Notes under the pieces: generated by a model | Databases searched by the model: none | What the model was told of the DNA's origin: nothing | What the model saw: the letters and a program-made list of their open reading frames with translations, nothing else | Position numbers and translations under genes: made by a program | Source of the DNA: Salinibacterium sp. dk2585 | GTDB lineage: Bacteria; Actinomycetota; Actinomycetes; Actinomycetales; Microbacteriaceae | DNA length: 64,000 nt | Reading direction: 5' to 3' | Assembly: GCF_008001035.1 (NCBI RefSeq) | Contig: NZ_CP042856.1 | Coordinates: 2,666,001 to 2,730,000, forward strand | Shown: positions 50,770-59,096 of the stretch, piece by piece | Numbering within the stretch: the first letter of the stretch is position 1 | How the letters are laid out: each line of letters opens with the position of its first letter

Positions 50770-52209
50770 GTGGCGAGGGAACGCATGCGTAGCAAGCCCG
50801 TATCCCGCAGCACGCGCTCCGAGCGCTTCCGCGACGCGCTCGATGACTTCGCGACAGGGTCGCCAGCACGGTTCGCGATCCTTGTCTTCACGGCCCTCAT
50901 CGGCATCCTCACCGCCGTGCTCATGCTGCCGTCTGCGCGCGCGGGTGACGACACGACGAACTTTGTGGATGCCCTCTTCACGGCGGTCTCCACGATCTGC
51001 GTGACGGGGCTCTCGGTTGTCGACATGGGCACCCACTGGAGCCTTTTCGGCCACATCGCAATCCTCATCGGCCTGCAGGTGGGCGGCATCGGGGTGCTCA
51101 CCGTCGCGAGCATGATGGGACTCATCGTGTCGCGTCGCCTCGGACTGCGCACCCGGCTCATGGCGGCGAGCGACAGCAACCCCTCCCGCATCCACCACGG
51201 CCCCGTGTCGGAATCGCAGGCAGTGCGGCTCGGCGAGATGGGCGGCCTGCTCGCGACCGTCGCGATCAGTGCGATCGCGATCGAACTCGTCGTCGCGATC
51301 TCCATCTACCCGCGCCTGCTCGCTGCGGGGTTCGACGGCTGGACCTCGGTGTGGCAGTCGTTCTACTACGCGGCATCCGCCTTCACCAACACGGGCTTCA
51401 CGCCCAACCCCGACGGCCTCGAACCCTTCACAGGCGACCCGTGGATGCTGTCGATGCTCGCGCTTGCGGTGTTCCTCGGCAGCCTCGGCTTTCCCGTGAT
51501 CTTCGCCCTCGCGCGCGGATGGCGAAACCCCAAGCGCTGGTCGGTGCACGTCAAGCTCACCCTGACGACGACGATCGGGCTCATCATCCTGGGAGCGCTC
51601 GCGCTCACACTCCTCGAGTGGAACAACCTCGCAACCCTCGGTGCGCAGGACCCGGTGCAGCGGCCACTCACGGGCACCTTCATCTCGATCATGTCGCGCT
51701 CCGGCGGCTTCTCGACGATCGACATCGGCGAAGCCAACGGCTCGACGCTGCTCGTGCTCGACATGCTCATGTTCGTCGGCGGCGGCTCGGCCTCGACCGC
51801 GGGCGGCATCAAGGTGACGACCCTCGCCGTGCTGTTCCTCGCCGCCTTCGCTGAGGCCCGCGGCGACGAGGACATGCAGGCATTCGAACGGCGCATCCCC
51901 GTCGACGTGCTGCGCCTCGCCGTCAGCGTGACCCTGTGGGGCGCCACGATCGTGGCGGCGGCGACCATATTCATCCTGCACCTCACCAAGGCGCCGCTCG
52001 ACTTCGTGCTCTTCGACGTGATCTCGGCGTTCGCGACATCCGGGCTCACGACGGGCCTCACCGAGACCCTCCCCGACCCAGGAAAGTACGCGCTCGCGGC
52101 CACCATGTGGGCGGGGCGCGTTGGTACAGTGACGTTGGCCGCCGCACTGGCGGCCTCCCAGCGCCGGCAACTGTTCCGGCGAGCGGAAGAGAGGCCCATC
52201 GTTGGTTGA
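50770..52209 (+). CDS. TrkH/KtrB family potassium transporter subunit
   Basis: 479 residues from GTG 50770 (ATG 50785 alternative). Four pore repeats show filter segments CVTGLS, TNTGFT, RSGGFS and ATSGLT with flanking helices, the TrkH/KtrB pattern. Takes up K+ across the membrane with its RCK partner encoded 8 bp into the same transcript. Confidence 0.92.
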   Translation: MARERMRSKPVSRSTRSERFRDALDDFATGSPARFAILVFTALIGILTAVLMLPSARAGDDTTNFVDALFTAVSTICVTGLSVVDMGTHWSLFGHIAILIGLQVGGIGVLTVASMMGLIVSRRLGLRTRLMAASDSNPSRIHHGPVSESQAVRLGEMGGLLATVAISAIAIELVVAISIYPRLLAAGFDGWTSVWQSFYYAASAFTNTGFTPNPDGLEPFTGDPWMLSMLALAVFLGSLGFPVIFALARGWRNPKRWSVHVKLTLTTTIGLIILGALALTLLEWNNLATLGAQDPVQRPLTGTFISIMSRSGGFSTIDIGEANGSTLLVLDMLMFVGGGSASTAGGIKVTTLAVLFLAAFAEARGDEDMQAFERRIPVDVLRLAVSVTLWGATIVAAATIFILHLTKAPLDFVLFDVISAFATSGLTTGLTETLPDPGKYALAATMWAGRVGTVTLAAALAASQRRQLFRRAEERPIVG

Positions 52210-52870
52210 CCGGATTCCCCACGACGCCCCCGTGCTCGTCATCGGCCTCGGCCGCTTCGGCGCCGCGACGGCCGGCCAGCTCGACCGTCTCGACCGCGAG
52301 GTGCTGGCGGTCGACACCGACCCGGCGCTCGTGCAGAAGTGGGCCGACCGCGTGACGCACACGGTGCAGGCGGATGCGCGCAGCATCGACGCGCTCCGAC
52401 AGATCGGCGCGCAAGATTTCGCTGTCGCGGTCGTCGCGACCGGATCATCCGTTGAATCGAGTGTGCTCATCACGGCCAACCTCGTCGACCTCAAGATCCC
52501 GCAGATCTGGGCGAAGGCCATCAGCCAGTCGCATGGCAAGATCCTCGCCCGAATCGGCGCCAACCATGTCATCTACCCCGAGGCGGAGGCCGGCGAGCGC
52601 ACGGCCCACCTGGTCTCGGGCCGCATGCTCGACTTCATCGAGTTCGACGATGACTTCGCGATCGTCAAGATGTATCCGCCGAAGTCGATCCGCGGCATGA
52701 CGCTCGCCGAGTCGCAGGTGCGCAAGAAGTTCGGCCTGACGGTCGTCGGCGTCAAGTCGCCCGGCCAGGACTTCACCTACGCGACCGCGGAGACCCACAT
52801 CTCGAACCATGACCTCGTGATTGTCAGCGGCAACGCGGCTGACATTGAGCGCTTCGCCGCCCAGTCCTAG
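52202..52870 (+). CDS. TrkA/KtrA potassium channel regulatory subunit
   Basis: 222 residues from TTG 52202, overlapping trkH by 8 nt. RCK_N Rossmann fold (VLVIGLGRFGAATAGQL, LAVDTDPALVQKWAD) binding NAD(H) or ATP and an RCK_C domain (IVKMYPPKSIRGMTLAESQV, VVGVKSPGQDFTYATAETHI). Cytoplasmic gating ring for the transporter. Confidence 0.92.
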   Translation: MVDRIPHDAPVLVIGLGRFGAATAGQLDRLDREVLAVDTDPALVQKWADRVTHTVQADARSIDALRQIGAQDFAVAVVATGSSVESSVLITANLVDLKIPQIWAKAISQSHGKILARIGANHVIYPEAEAGERTAHLVSGRMLDFIEFDDDFAIVKMYPPKSIRGMTLAESQVRKKFGLTVVGVKSPGQDFTYATAETHISNHDLVIVSGNAADIERFAAQS

Positions 52871-52918
52871 CGTTCAGTATTCAGGAGCGGCGCTTTCTCG
52901 CTCCTGAATACTGAACGC
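52870..52918. repeat. Perfect 19-bp inverted repeat after trkA
   Basis: Arms GCGTTCAGTATTCAGGAGC and complement with 11-nt loop, followed by one more GGCTCCTGAATT half. It overlaps the trkA stop region and separates it from convergent proC. Shares TTCAGGAGC with the tandem repeat at 46207. Confidence 0.8.
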
Positions 52919-52942
52919 CGGCTCCTGAATTGTGAAAGGGCG

Positions 52943-53776
52943 CTAGCCCTGGGAGAGCTCGCGGGAGCGGGCAGCGGATGCCTCGACCGCAGCCGTGAGG
53001 ACGGCCGGCAGGTCGGCCTCCTGCAGCACAGCGATGGCGCGCTCGGTCGTGCCGTTGGGGCTCGTCACGTCGCGCCGCAGCTGCTGGGGTGACTTGCCCG
53101 AGACGCGCAGCATCTCAAGGGCACCGCGGAAGGTCTGCAGCACGAGCGTCTCGGCCTCCTCGGGCGTGAAGCCCTGCGCTTCAGCGCCCCGGATGAACGA
53201 CTCGACCATGTAATACACGTAGGCGGGGCCACTGCCGGAGACCCCCGTCACGGCTTCCATCCGGCTCTCGTCGACGACCAGCACGGCGCCGACGGCCGCG
53301 AACATCCGCTCGACCAGGGCAAGCTGCTCGTCGGAGGTTCGAGTTCCCCGACTCAGGGCGGTCACGCCGAGCCCTACCGCCGTGGGCGTATTCGGCATCG
53401 TGCGCACGACCGCGACGTGCCCGGGCAGCGCCGCCTCCATGACAGAGGTCGAGACGGCCGCCGCGAGGCTCACGACGATCGCGCCCTCGGCGAGCGCTGG
53501 CGCAACCTCGCGCAGGAGGTCAGCGACCATGTGCGGCTTCACCCCGATGACGACGATGTCGGCGCCCTCGACGGCGTCGAGGTTGGCGCGCGGGTTCGAC
53601 TCCAGGGAGAGGGATGTCACGGGCTCAGGCCACTCGCGCGCCGCGGCGCTCGCATCCGTGCGGTTCGTCACGCGGATGCTCGCGCTCTCGAAGCCGCCCG
53701 AGAGCAGGCCCTGCAGGATCGAAGACCCCATCGAACCGGCGCCGAGGAAACTGATGGTGGGCCGCAAAGTCGTCAT
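52943..53776 (-). CDS. proC: Pyrroline-5-carboxylate reductase
   Basis: 277 residues: ISFLGAGSMGSSILQGLLSG at the N-terminus binds NADP, VVIGVKPHMVADLLREV and GVSGSGPAYVYYMVESFIRG plus the C-terminal DVTSPNGTTERAIAVL signature. Final step of proline synthesis. Divergent from the 53800 gene. Confidence 0.94.
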   Translation of the reverse strand: MTTLRPTISFLGAGSMGSSILQGLLSGGFESASIRVTNRTDASAAAREWPEPVTSLSLESNPRANLDAVEGADIVVIGVKPHMVADLLREVAPALAEGAIVVSLAAAVSTSVMEAALPGHVAVVRTMPNTPTAVGLGVTALSRGTRTSDEQLALVERMFAAVGAVLVVDESRMEAVTGVSGSGPAYVYYMVESFIRGAEAQGFTPEEAETLVLQTFRGALEMLRVSGKSPQQLRRDVTSPNGTTERAIAVLQEADLPAVLTAAVEASAARSRELSQG

Positions 53777-53799
53777 TGCAGCATCCTAGGATTAGGCGC

Positions 53800-54132
53800 A
53801 TGAGTACGAACGGCGGCGACACGGCAAGCAGTGTGAGCAAGGCTGAAAGCGACGCGATCCGCGATGCGATCAATGCGCATCCCAGGGTCCAGTCGCTCGT
53901 TGACCTCCGGGTGGTGCGCCTTGCCTCCGACGAGCTTCTTGTCGGTGCGTCGATCGCGTTCCCCGCGCAGGACCGCCTGGCGGAGATCGCCGAAACGATC
54001 GAGGAGCTGAAGGCAGCGATTCGCGAGGTCGCCCCCACCGCGAGCGGCATCTATCTCGAGCCCGACGTCTACCGCCGGCCCGACGAGGCCAACCCGCCGA
54101 CCGACGTCTACTTCATCCGGGGTGTCGACTGA
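53800..54132 (+). CDS. Small protein resembling the CDF cytoplasmic dimer domain
   Basis: 110 residues from ATG 53800. After a 20-residue polar start, DAINAHPRVQSLVDLRVVRL, LVGASIAFPAQDRLAEIAET and IREVAPTASGIYLEPDVYRR recall the ferredoxin-like C-terminal domain of cation-diffusion facilitators, without the membrane part. A stand-alone metal-binding dimer is possible; the match is by eye. The stop overlaps a possible CTG start of the next gene. Confidence 0.6.
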   Translation: MSTNGGDTASSVSKAESDAIRDAINAHPRVQSLVDLRVVRLASDELLVGASIAFPAQDRLAEIAETIEELKAAIREVAPTASGIYLEPDVYRRPDEANPPTDVYFIRGVD

Positions 54133-54146
54133 GCCGCACCGCACTC

Positions 54147-54821
54147 GTGCTGCGGCACGAGCCCCGCATCCACCTCGGCAACCTCGAAGCCGTGCTCGTA
54201 GAGCACGGCTACACCGTGCGCAACATCGAGGTGCCCGAGGCTGACCTCGCGACCGAGACATCCGCGATCCTCGAAGCCGACGTGCTCGTCGTGCTCGGCG
54301 GCGAGATGGGCGTCTATGAGAAGGAGGCCTACCCCTTCATCTCGCAGGAACTCTCGGTGCTGCAGCAGCGAATGGATGCCGCGGCCCCCGTCTTCGGCGT
54401 GTGCCTGGGTGCCCAGCTCATGGCCGAGGCCCTCGGCTCGCCCGCCTTCAAGGGGCCGAAGCGCGACATCGGCTACCGGGACATCCGCGTCACGGAGGCG
54501 GGGCAGGATTCTCCCGTGCGCCACGTCGCCGGCGTTCCGATGCTGGAGTGGCACGGGGATCACTTCGAGCTCCCGGCGGGGGCAGAGCGGCTCGCGACCT
54601 CCGACGCCTACCCCAATGAGGCCTGGCGCCTCGGCGATCGCGTGCTCGCAGTGCAGTTCCACCCCGAGGTGACGGCCGAGATGAACGAGGCATGGATCCG
54701 GCACAACGAGGCCGGGCTGCGCGGGGCCGACGAGCTGCGCGAGCAGGCCGCGCGCCACAGCGCGGCCATGCAGGATGCCTCGCGCGCGATGTTCGGGGAG
54801 TGGCTGGCCGGGCTGTCCTAG
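54147..54821 (+). CDS. Class I glutamine amidotransferase (GMP synthase-like)
   Basis: 224 residues from GTG 54147. GATase nucleophile elbow [14 protein letters not shown] with the Cys, and [11 protein letters not shown] with the catalytic His and following Glu; [19 protein letters not shown]. Stand-alone amidotransferases of this type hydrolyse Gln or gamma-glutamyl compounds. The better homology begins further 5' ([10 protein letters not shown]), reachable only from CTG 54129, which overlaps the upstream stop as CTGA. Overlaps tadA by 4 nt, tail to tail. Confidence 0.86.
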   Translation: MLRHEPRIHLGNLEAVLVEHGYTVRNIEVPEADLATETSAILEADVLVVLGGEMGVYEKEAYPFISQELSVLQQRMDAAAPVFGVCLGAQLMAEALGSPAFKGPKRDIGYRDIRVTEAGQDSPVRHVAGVPMLEWHGDHFELPAGAERLATSDAYPNEAWRLGDRVLAVQFHPEVTAEMNEAWIRHNEAGLRGADELREQAARHSAAMQDASRAMFGEWLAGLS

Positions 54822-55270
54822 CGCAGACGCTCGAAGAACTCCCGGAGCTGGGCCGCGCAGGCATCCGCCTCGACCCCCGCGTGCACCTCGGCGCGGTGCG
54901 GCAGCCGCCGGTCGCGCAGCAGGTCGTAGATGCTTCCGGATGCACCGGCCTTGTCGTCCCACGCCCCGAAGACGACCACGGGCACCCGCGCCGCGAGGAT
55001 CGCTCCCGCACACATGGGGCAGGGTTCGAGCGTCACGATGAGCGTCGTGCCGTCGAGGTGCCAGTCGCCCGTGGCATCCGCCGCCTGTCGCAGCGCGAGC
55101 ATCTCGGCGTGGGCTGTGGGGTCGTGGCGCAGTTCGCGCTCATTGCGCCCCCGGCCGAGCACGGTGCCGTCGGCGGCGAGCACGACGGCGGAGACGGGCA
55201 CATCGCCATGCTCTGTCGCGAGCGCAGCGTCACGAATGAGCGCGCGCATCCACTCGGTATACGTCGTCAA
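54818..55270 (-). CDS. tadA: tRNA-specific adenosine deaminase
   Basis: 150 residues from TTG 55270 with GAGAGGGG upstream; ATG 55249 would give 143. Zinc deaminase motifs THAE-type AHAEML (His54, Glu56) and [12 protein letters not shown]. Converts A34 to inosine in tRNA-Arg(ACG), a substrate present here at 58351. Divergent from upp, only 30 bp apart. Confidence 0.91.
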   Translation of the reverse strand: MTTYTEWMRALIRDAALATEHGDVPVSAVVLAADGTVLGRGRNERELRHDPTAHAEMLALRQAADATGDWHLDGTTLIVTLEPCPMCAGAILAARVPVVVFGAWDDKAGASGSIYDLLRDRRLPHRAEVHAGVEADACAAQLREFFERLR

Positions 55271-55300
55271 CGACAACCCCTCTCGACTAGGTTTGAGCGT

Positions 55301-55933
55301 ATGCGAGTTCACGTTGCCGACCACCCGCTCATCACGCACAAGCTGACCGTGTTGCGCGACGAGAACACCGCATCCCCCACCTTCCGGGCCCTCACCGAGG
55401 AGCTCGTCACGCTGCTCGCCTACGAGGCGACCCGCAACGTGCGCACCGTGCCCATCACGATCCAGACGCCTGTCGCCGAGACGACCGGCGTGGCGATCGC
55501 CGACCCGCGACCGCTCGTCGTTCCCATCCTGCGGGCGGGCCTCGGCATGCTCGAGGGCATGACCAAGCTGGTGCCGACGGCGGAGGTCGGCTTCCTCGGC
55601 ATGGTGCGCAACGAGGAGACGCTCGAGCCCACGACCTACGCCGAGCGGCTGCCCGAAGACCTGTCGAACCGCCAGTGCTTCGTGCTCGACCCCATGCTCG
55701 CGACGGGCGGGTCGCTGCTCGCAGCGGTCAACTACCTCTTCGGGCGTGGGGCGCAGGATGTCACGGCGATCTGCCTCCTCGGAACCCCCGAGGGCCTCGA
55801 AGCGATCGACAAGGGCACCGACGGTCGTGACCTCACGATCGTGCTGGGTGCACTCGACGAGCGACTCGACGAGAACGGATACATCGTGCCGGGCCTGGGT
55901 GACGCGGGCGACCGCCTTTACGGCACGGTCTGA
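55301..55933 (+). CDS. upp: Uracil phosphoribosyltransferase
   Basis: 210 residues from ATG 55301. Starts [24 protein letters not shown] loop [20 protein letters not shown] and the C-terminal [17 protein letters not shown] uracil-binding segment. Salvages uracil to UMP. Confidence 0.95.
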   Translation: MRVHVADHPLITHKLTVLRDENTASPTFRALTEELVTLLAYEATRNVRTVPITIQTPVAETTGVAIADPRPLVVPILRAGLGMLEGMTKLVPTAEVGFLGMVRNEETLEPTTYAERLPEDLSNRQCFVLDPMLATGGSLLAAVNYLFGRGAQDVTAICLLGTPEGLEAIDKGTDGRDLTIVLGALDERLDENGYIVPGLGDAGDRLYGTV

Positions 55934-56271
55934 TTCCCCGTTTGCAAAAACTGCCCCACCGGGCGGATACTTGACCGCATGACTACATTCGCGCGCACTT
56001 CGACCTCCTGTGAGGCTTCGAGGAACGCCGGCATGATGATGCCGGCACGCGCCATGTGTTGTCGAATGTGCGCCTAGACGGCCACGGCTCCTCAACAGAA
56101 CCGAACGCCGGGTCCCGCACCCTCCGCGCCATATCGCGGAAGTGCACGACGGACTCCGGGTGGCTCCCCTTCATGACGGGGTGTCCACTCCCAGCGCACA
56201 CCTGAAGTAACACCGAAGGATCGCACCCTCATCATTAGAGGCCCTTCACCCCTTACGAAGGAATTCGACCG
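55934..56271. other. Gap between upp and the winged-helix regulator
   Basis: 338 bp. Apart from the candidate leader frame at 55979-56077 and a GCCGGCATGATGATGCCGGC inverted repeat around 56029-56048 that lies within it, nothing is recognised. ACGAAGGAATTC at 56258-56269 contains the ribosome site of the next gene. A minus-strand frame (55983-56213) looks like a shadow. Confidence 0.5.
55979..56077 (+). CDS. Possible Cys/Met-rich leader peptide (32 aa)
   Basis: ATG 55979 to TAG 56075-56077. The end reads MMMPARAMCCRMCA, with four Cys and many Met in a short frame, like actinobacterial leader peptides that sense cysteine or sulfur supply. It lies in the 338-bp gap between upp and the winged-helix gene at 56272. 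Ribosome site is weak (TTGACC), so this is speculative. Confidence 0.25.
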   Translation: MTTFARTSTSCEASRNAGMMMPARAMCCRMCA

Positions 56272-57012
56272 ATGTCACTTGCACTCAAGATCTCCGACGC
56301 CGTTGCCGGGCCCGCGACGGCGAGCCCCGCTGCATCCGCCACTGTCAGCCCCGCCGCACCCTCCGCTGGCGAGTCGGCCCAGCGCCGCCGTCTCCGCGCC
56401 GTGCCGGAGGGCACCGAGGCGCGCGGTTTCGTGCTCTACGTGGGCGTTGACGAGCTCAAGGCGGCCGCGGCAGGCACCGACCTCGGCGCAATCGTCGAGG
56501 CGCTCAAGAACCTGACCCAACAGCTCGTGCCGACCGCCGAGACCCACGCGGCCGTCGCCCTCGCACCGCAGGGCGTCGGCGGCCGCGACGTCGACGTCGT
56601 GCGGCTCGCCCTCCAGGACCCGGCCGCGCTCGCCAAGCACCGCCAGCAGGACGAGGCCCCCATCGAGCCCGAGTCGCGCGGCGGCGTCATCATCGACCTC
56701 TCCCGCAAGCGGGTCGTGCTCGAGGGCGAGGTCGCGCCGCTCACTTACAAGGAGTTTGAGCTGCTCCAGTACCTCGTGCTGCGCGAGGGACGCACGATCG
56801 ACCGCGCCGAGCTCATTGCCGGGCTCTGGGGCGTCGACGACGAGGAGGCGCCCAACGTGCGCACGATCGACGTGCACGTGCGGCGACTGCGCTCCAAGCT
56901 GGGCGGCTACGAGGAGATCGTGCGCACGGTACGCGGCGCCGGCTACCGCTTCGACCGCCACGCGGATGTCTCGGTGCAGCACACGAGCACACCCTCGCCC
57001 GACCGCTTCTAG
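56272..57012 (+). CDS. OmpR-type winged-helix protein without receiver domain
   Basis: 246 residues. An Ala/Pro/Ser-rich start (1-45), a middle alpha/beta domain (GFVLYVGVDELKAAAAGTDL to about 120) with no phosphorylatable Asp pocket recognised, then the C-terminal Trans_reg_C winged helix: VAPLTYKEFELLQYLVLREG, NVRTIDVHVRRLRSKLGGYE, VRTVRGAGYRF. Binds DNA; signal unknown. Orphan regulator, no kinase nearby except the truncated one at 57919. Confidence 0.85.
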   Translation: MSLALKISDAVAGPATASPAASATVSPAAPSAGESAQRRRLRAVPEGTEARGFVLYVGVDELKAAAAGTDLGAIVEALKNLTQQLVPTAETHAAVALAPQGVGGRDVDVVRLALQDPAALAKHRQQDEAPIEPESRGGVIIDLSRKRVVLEGEVAPLTYKEFELLQYLVLREGRTIDRAELIAGLWGVDDEEAPNVRTIDVHVRRLRSKLGGYEEIVRTVRGAGYRFDRHADVSVQHTSTPSPDRF

Positions 57013-57107
57013 CCGTCGTCTGGCCGACATCTTGGGCGTCAGGCAACTGCCAGCAAAAATCACAGATTGGTAACTAGCGGTCGTTACCCTTCTGTTATAC
57101 AGTCTTG

Positions 57108-57212
57108 ATCAGCGGAAGTTGTTTGCTGTGGCAGCTCCCGCGGAATGTGATTGCAGGACACTCTTGGTGCAAGGGAGAGGGCCCGTCGTTAGCCTCTACG
57201 ACGGGCCCTCAA
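57108..57212 (+). ncRNA. Candidate small RNA upstream of the MarR gene
   Basis: An extended -10 (TGT-TATACA at 57093-57101) is followed by about 70 nt without a reading frame and then the strong hairpin at 57177-57210, making a self-contained short transcript. No known RNA family recognised. It could also be an attenuated leader of the MarR gene. Confidence 0.3.
57177..57210 (+). terminator. Strong hairpin before the MarR gene
   Basis: GAGGGCCCGTCG and CGACGGGCCCTC arms with a 10-nt loop, perfect 12-bp stem, followed by AATCACTT. Ends either a small RNA starting near 57108 or read-through from the winged-helix gene. Confidence 0.7.
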
Positions 57213-57245
57213 TCACTTAACCTGTAGGCACGAGAGGGGGCGATC

Positions 57246-57686
57246 ATGGCGTCGAAGACAACCGCGGTGTCGGCATGGGAGGCGCTGTTCCGTGCCCAGG
57301 TCACGGTCATGCGACAGCTCGGACGCGAGTTTCCGACAGGGGAGATCTCGCTCACCGAGTACGACGTGCTCTTCAACCTGTCGCGACAGCCGACGCGCGC
57401 CCTGCGCATCCGTGACCTCGTCGCAGACCTACTCATCACACAGCCGAGCGTCAGCCGGCTCGTCGACCGCCTCGCAGCCCGAGGGCTCATCGAGAAGCGC
57501 CCAGACCCGAAGGATGCCCGCGGGGTCATCGTCTCCCTCACCGATGCCGGGTTCGAGCTGTTCCGCCGCGTCGCCGTCGTCCACATGGAGTCGATCAGCA
57601 CGCACGTCGGTGCCGCGCTCGACGATGACGAGCTGCAGCAGCTGGAAGCCCTGTGCGAGAAGCTTCGCGCGGGGGTTGGCCGCTAG
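57246..57686 (+). CDS. MarR family transcriptional regulator
   Basis: 146 residues from ATG 57246 after GAGAGGGGGCG. Winged helix: LTEYDVLFNLSRQPTRALRI, VADLLITQPSVSRLVDRLAA, RGLIEKRPDPKDARGVIVSL. Represses stress or efflux genes in response to phenolics or oxidants in relatives; target here unknown. Confidence 0.9.
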   Translation: MASKTTAVSAWEALFRAQVTVMRQLGREFPTGEISLTEYDVLFNLSRQPTRALRIRDLVADLLITQPSVSRLVDRLAARGLIEKRPDPKDARGVIVSLTDAGFELFRRVAVVHMESISTHVGAALDDDELQQLEALCEKLRAGVGR

Positions 57687-57918
57687 GGCATGCCTGTCTC
57701 TCGGGGTAGTAGCGGCCTTACTCCCGTGGGCGGATGCGGCGCGCACCCCCGCGAGTAGCATTCGAGCACGACAGCACCCCCGCTCGGCGCCGGCGGCTCC
57801 GACGACGCGTGGGAGCTGGCTGGGGCGCGCCCGCGATCGTCGCCGGGCGCACGGCTGCGCCTGTCGCAATCTCGCTACTGATCCAGGTACCGGGCGCGCT
57901 CTTCGGATGGCGGGGCCC

Positions 57919-58293
57919 TGGGCCCCGCGCCGGTGGCCCGTCATTCGCCCTGAGCGCGGACTGGCCGCTTGCCTCTCGATCACGGTTGCCGCATGCCTGG
58001 TGCTCCTCGCTGCGCGGCGCTGGCCGGGACCGGTCCTCGTCTTCGTCACCGCGGCCGCGGTCGCCGACCTGCTGTTGCGTCCCGAGACATCCGGGCCGCC
58101 CTTCGTCGCCCTCGCCTTCGCAATCGTGGGGGCGATCGCCCGAAACGCGCGCGTGTGGGCCTGGGTCTCGGCAGGAGTCATGTGGGTGACGGTGCTGCTC
58201 GCATCCCTCGCGCTCGAGCTTGCTCCGAGCCGGGTCGCGTTCTCGACGCTCGGGGCCGTCTCGAGGTGCTGCGTACCGGGAGAAAAGGGCTGA
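57919..58293 (+). pseudogene. Truncated membrane domain, histidine-kinase-like
   Basis: Frame reads VIRPERGLAACLSITVAACL, then WPGPVLVFVTAAAVADLLLR, FAIVGAIARNARVWAWVSAG and VTVLLASLALELAP before a short tail and stop. Four closely spaced helices of this kind open many actinobacterial NarL-type sensor kinases; the dimerisation and ATPase parts are missing and no start is convincing. The 57687-57918 part holds nothing recognised. Confidence 0.45.
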
Positions 58294-58314
58294 CGCTCCA
58301 CCTGAGCATGAAGA

Positions 58315-58343
58315 AGGGCCCCAGCGAAACTCGCTGGGGCCCT
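58315..58343 (-). terminator. tRNA-Arg terminator
   Basis: AGGGCCCCAGCGA and TCGCTGGGGCCCT arms, AAC loop, perfect. Directly downstream (leftward) of tRNA-Arg; same GGGCCCC style as the hairpin after tRNA-Tyr. Confidence 0.75.
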
Positions 58344-58350
58344 CTGCCTG

Positions 58351-58423
58351 TGCGCCCGAAGGGACTCGAACCCCTAACCTTCTGATCCGTAGTCAGATGC
58401 TCTATCCATTGAGCTACGGGCGC
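58351..58423 (-). tRNA. tRNA-Arg (anticodon ACG)
   Basis: 73 nt, no encoded CCA. Acceptor GCGCCCG with CGGGCGC, anticodon loop CTACGGA in a TCTGA/TCAGA stem, T loop GTTCGAGTC, discriminator A. A34 is the target of TadA (54818). Confidence 0.93.
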
Positions 58424-58486
58424 ATGTCGGGTCAAAACCCAACTGAATGACTATATCAGGCCATGCGGGCAGGTTCGAACCGGTGG

Positions 58487-58544
58487 CCGAGTGGCCAAAG
58501 TTTCGGGCATCCGAGTGGCTTTGGCGAAAACTTTGGCCACTCGG
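58487..58544. repeat. Palindromic repeat family C, copy 2
   Basis: Arms CCGAGTGGCCAAAGTTT (58487-58503) and complement (58528-58544), perfect over 17 bp; shares GAGTGGCCAAA with 33937-33994. Lies after the leftward csoR gene. Confidence 0.75.
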
Positions 58545-58558
58545 GGAAATCGGCCGGG

Positions 58559-58840
58559 TTACGAGCGCACGAGCCGCGCTATCGCGGCCGAGGCCTCCGC
58601 GATCTTCTGGTCTGCAACCTCCCCGCCCTCGCGCGTGGCTTCGGCCACGCAGTGCTTGAGGTGGTCGTCGAGCAGGGCGAGGGCGACCGTCTCAAGGGCC
58701 TTGGTCGCGGCGGAGACCTGCGTGAGCACGTCGATGCAGTAGGCATCCTCGTCGATCATGCGGTGGATACCGCGAACCTGGCCCTCCGCGCGACGCAGGC
58801 GCTTGAGCAACTGCTCTTTGTGTTCTTCGTATCCATGCAC
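58559..58840 (-). CDS. csoR: CsoR-type copper-sensing repressor
   Basis: 93 residues from GTG 58840. Four-helix DUF156 fold with the Cu(I) ligands Cys35, His60 and Cys64 (AYCIDVL, DHLKHCV). Leaves DNA on binding Cu(I). Divergent from copZ-copA over a palindromic operator. Confidence 0.92.
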   Translation of the reverse strand: MHGYEEHKEQLLKRLRRAEGQVRGIHRMIDEDAYCIDVLTQVSAATKALETVALALLDDHLKHCVAEATREGGEVADQKIAEASAAIARLVRS

Positions 58841-58850
58841 ATTGTCTTTT

Positions 58851-58867
58851 ATACCCCCTAGGGGTAT
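58851..58867. promoter_or_regulatory. CsoR operator
   Basis: ATACCCCCTAGGGGTAT is a perfect palindrome around CTA, the G/C-tract form bound by CsoR. It is 10 bp from the csoR start and 10 bp from the copZ start, so one site can control both. Confidence 0.85.
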
Positions 58868-58877
58868 CGTTGTCCAC

Positions 58878-59096
58878 ATGAAGACCGAATACAGCGTGAG
58901 TGGAATGACCTGCGAGCACTGCGTCGCATCCGTCAAGCAGGAGGTCTCGAAGATCGACGGCGTCAACACGGTTGACGTCGATCTCTCGTCGGGACTCGTG
59001 ACCGTCGAGAGCGAGTCCGCGATCGATGCCGAGGCCGTCGCGGCAGCGATCGACGAGGCCGGCTACGAGCTGAGCGACTCGCCAGCAGCACCATGA
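58878..59096 (+). CDS. copZ: Copper chaperone CopZ
   Basis: 72 residues, one heavy-metal-associated domain: [19 protein letters not shown] with Cys12 and Cys15 binding Cu(I). Delivers copper to the ATPase; stop overlaps copA as ATGA. Confidence 0.93.
   Translation: MKTEYSVSGMTCEHCVASVKQEVSKIDGVNTVDVDLSSGLVTVESESAIDAEAVAAAIDEAGYELSDSPAAP

Noticed and set aside
50668-52572. 634-codon minus-strand frame
   Set aside because: Antisense to trkH/trkA, whose pore and nucleotide motifs are unmistakable.
54818-56095. 425-codon extended form of TadA
   Set aside because: The N-terminal 275 residues are antisense to upp; the enzyme itself starts at about 55270.
55983-56213. 76-codon minus-strand frame
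   Set aside because: No ribosome site, no domain and odd composition; treated as chance.
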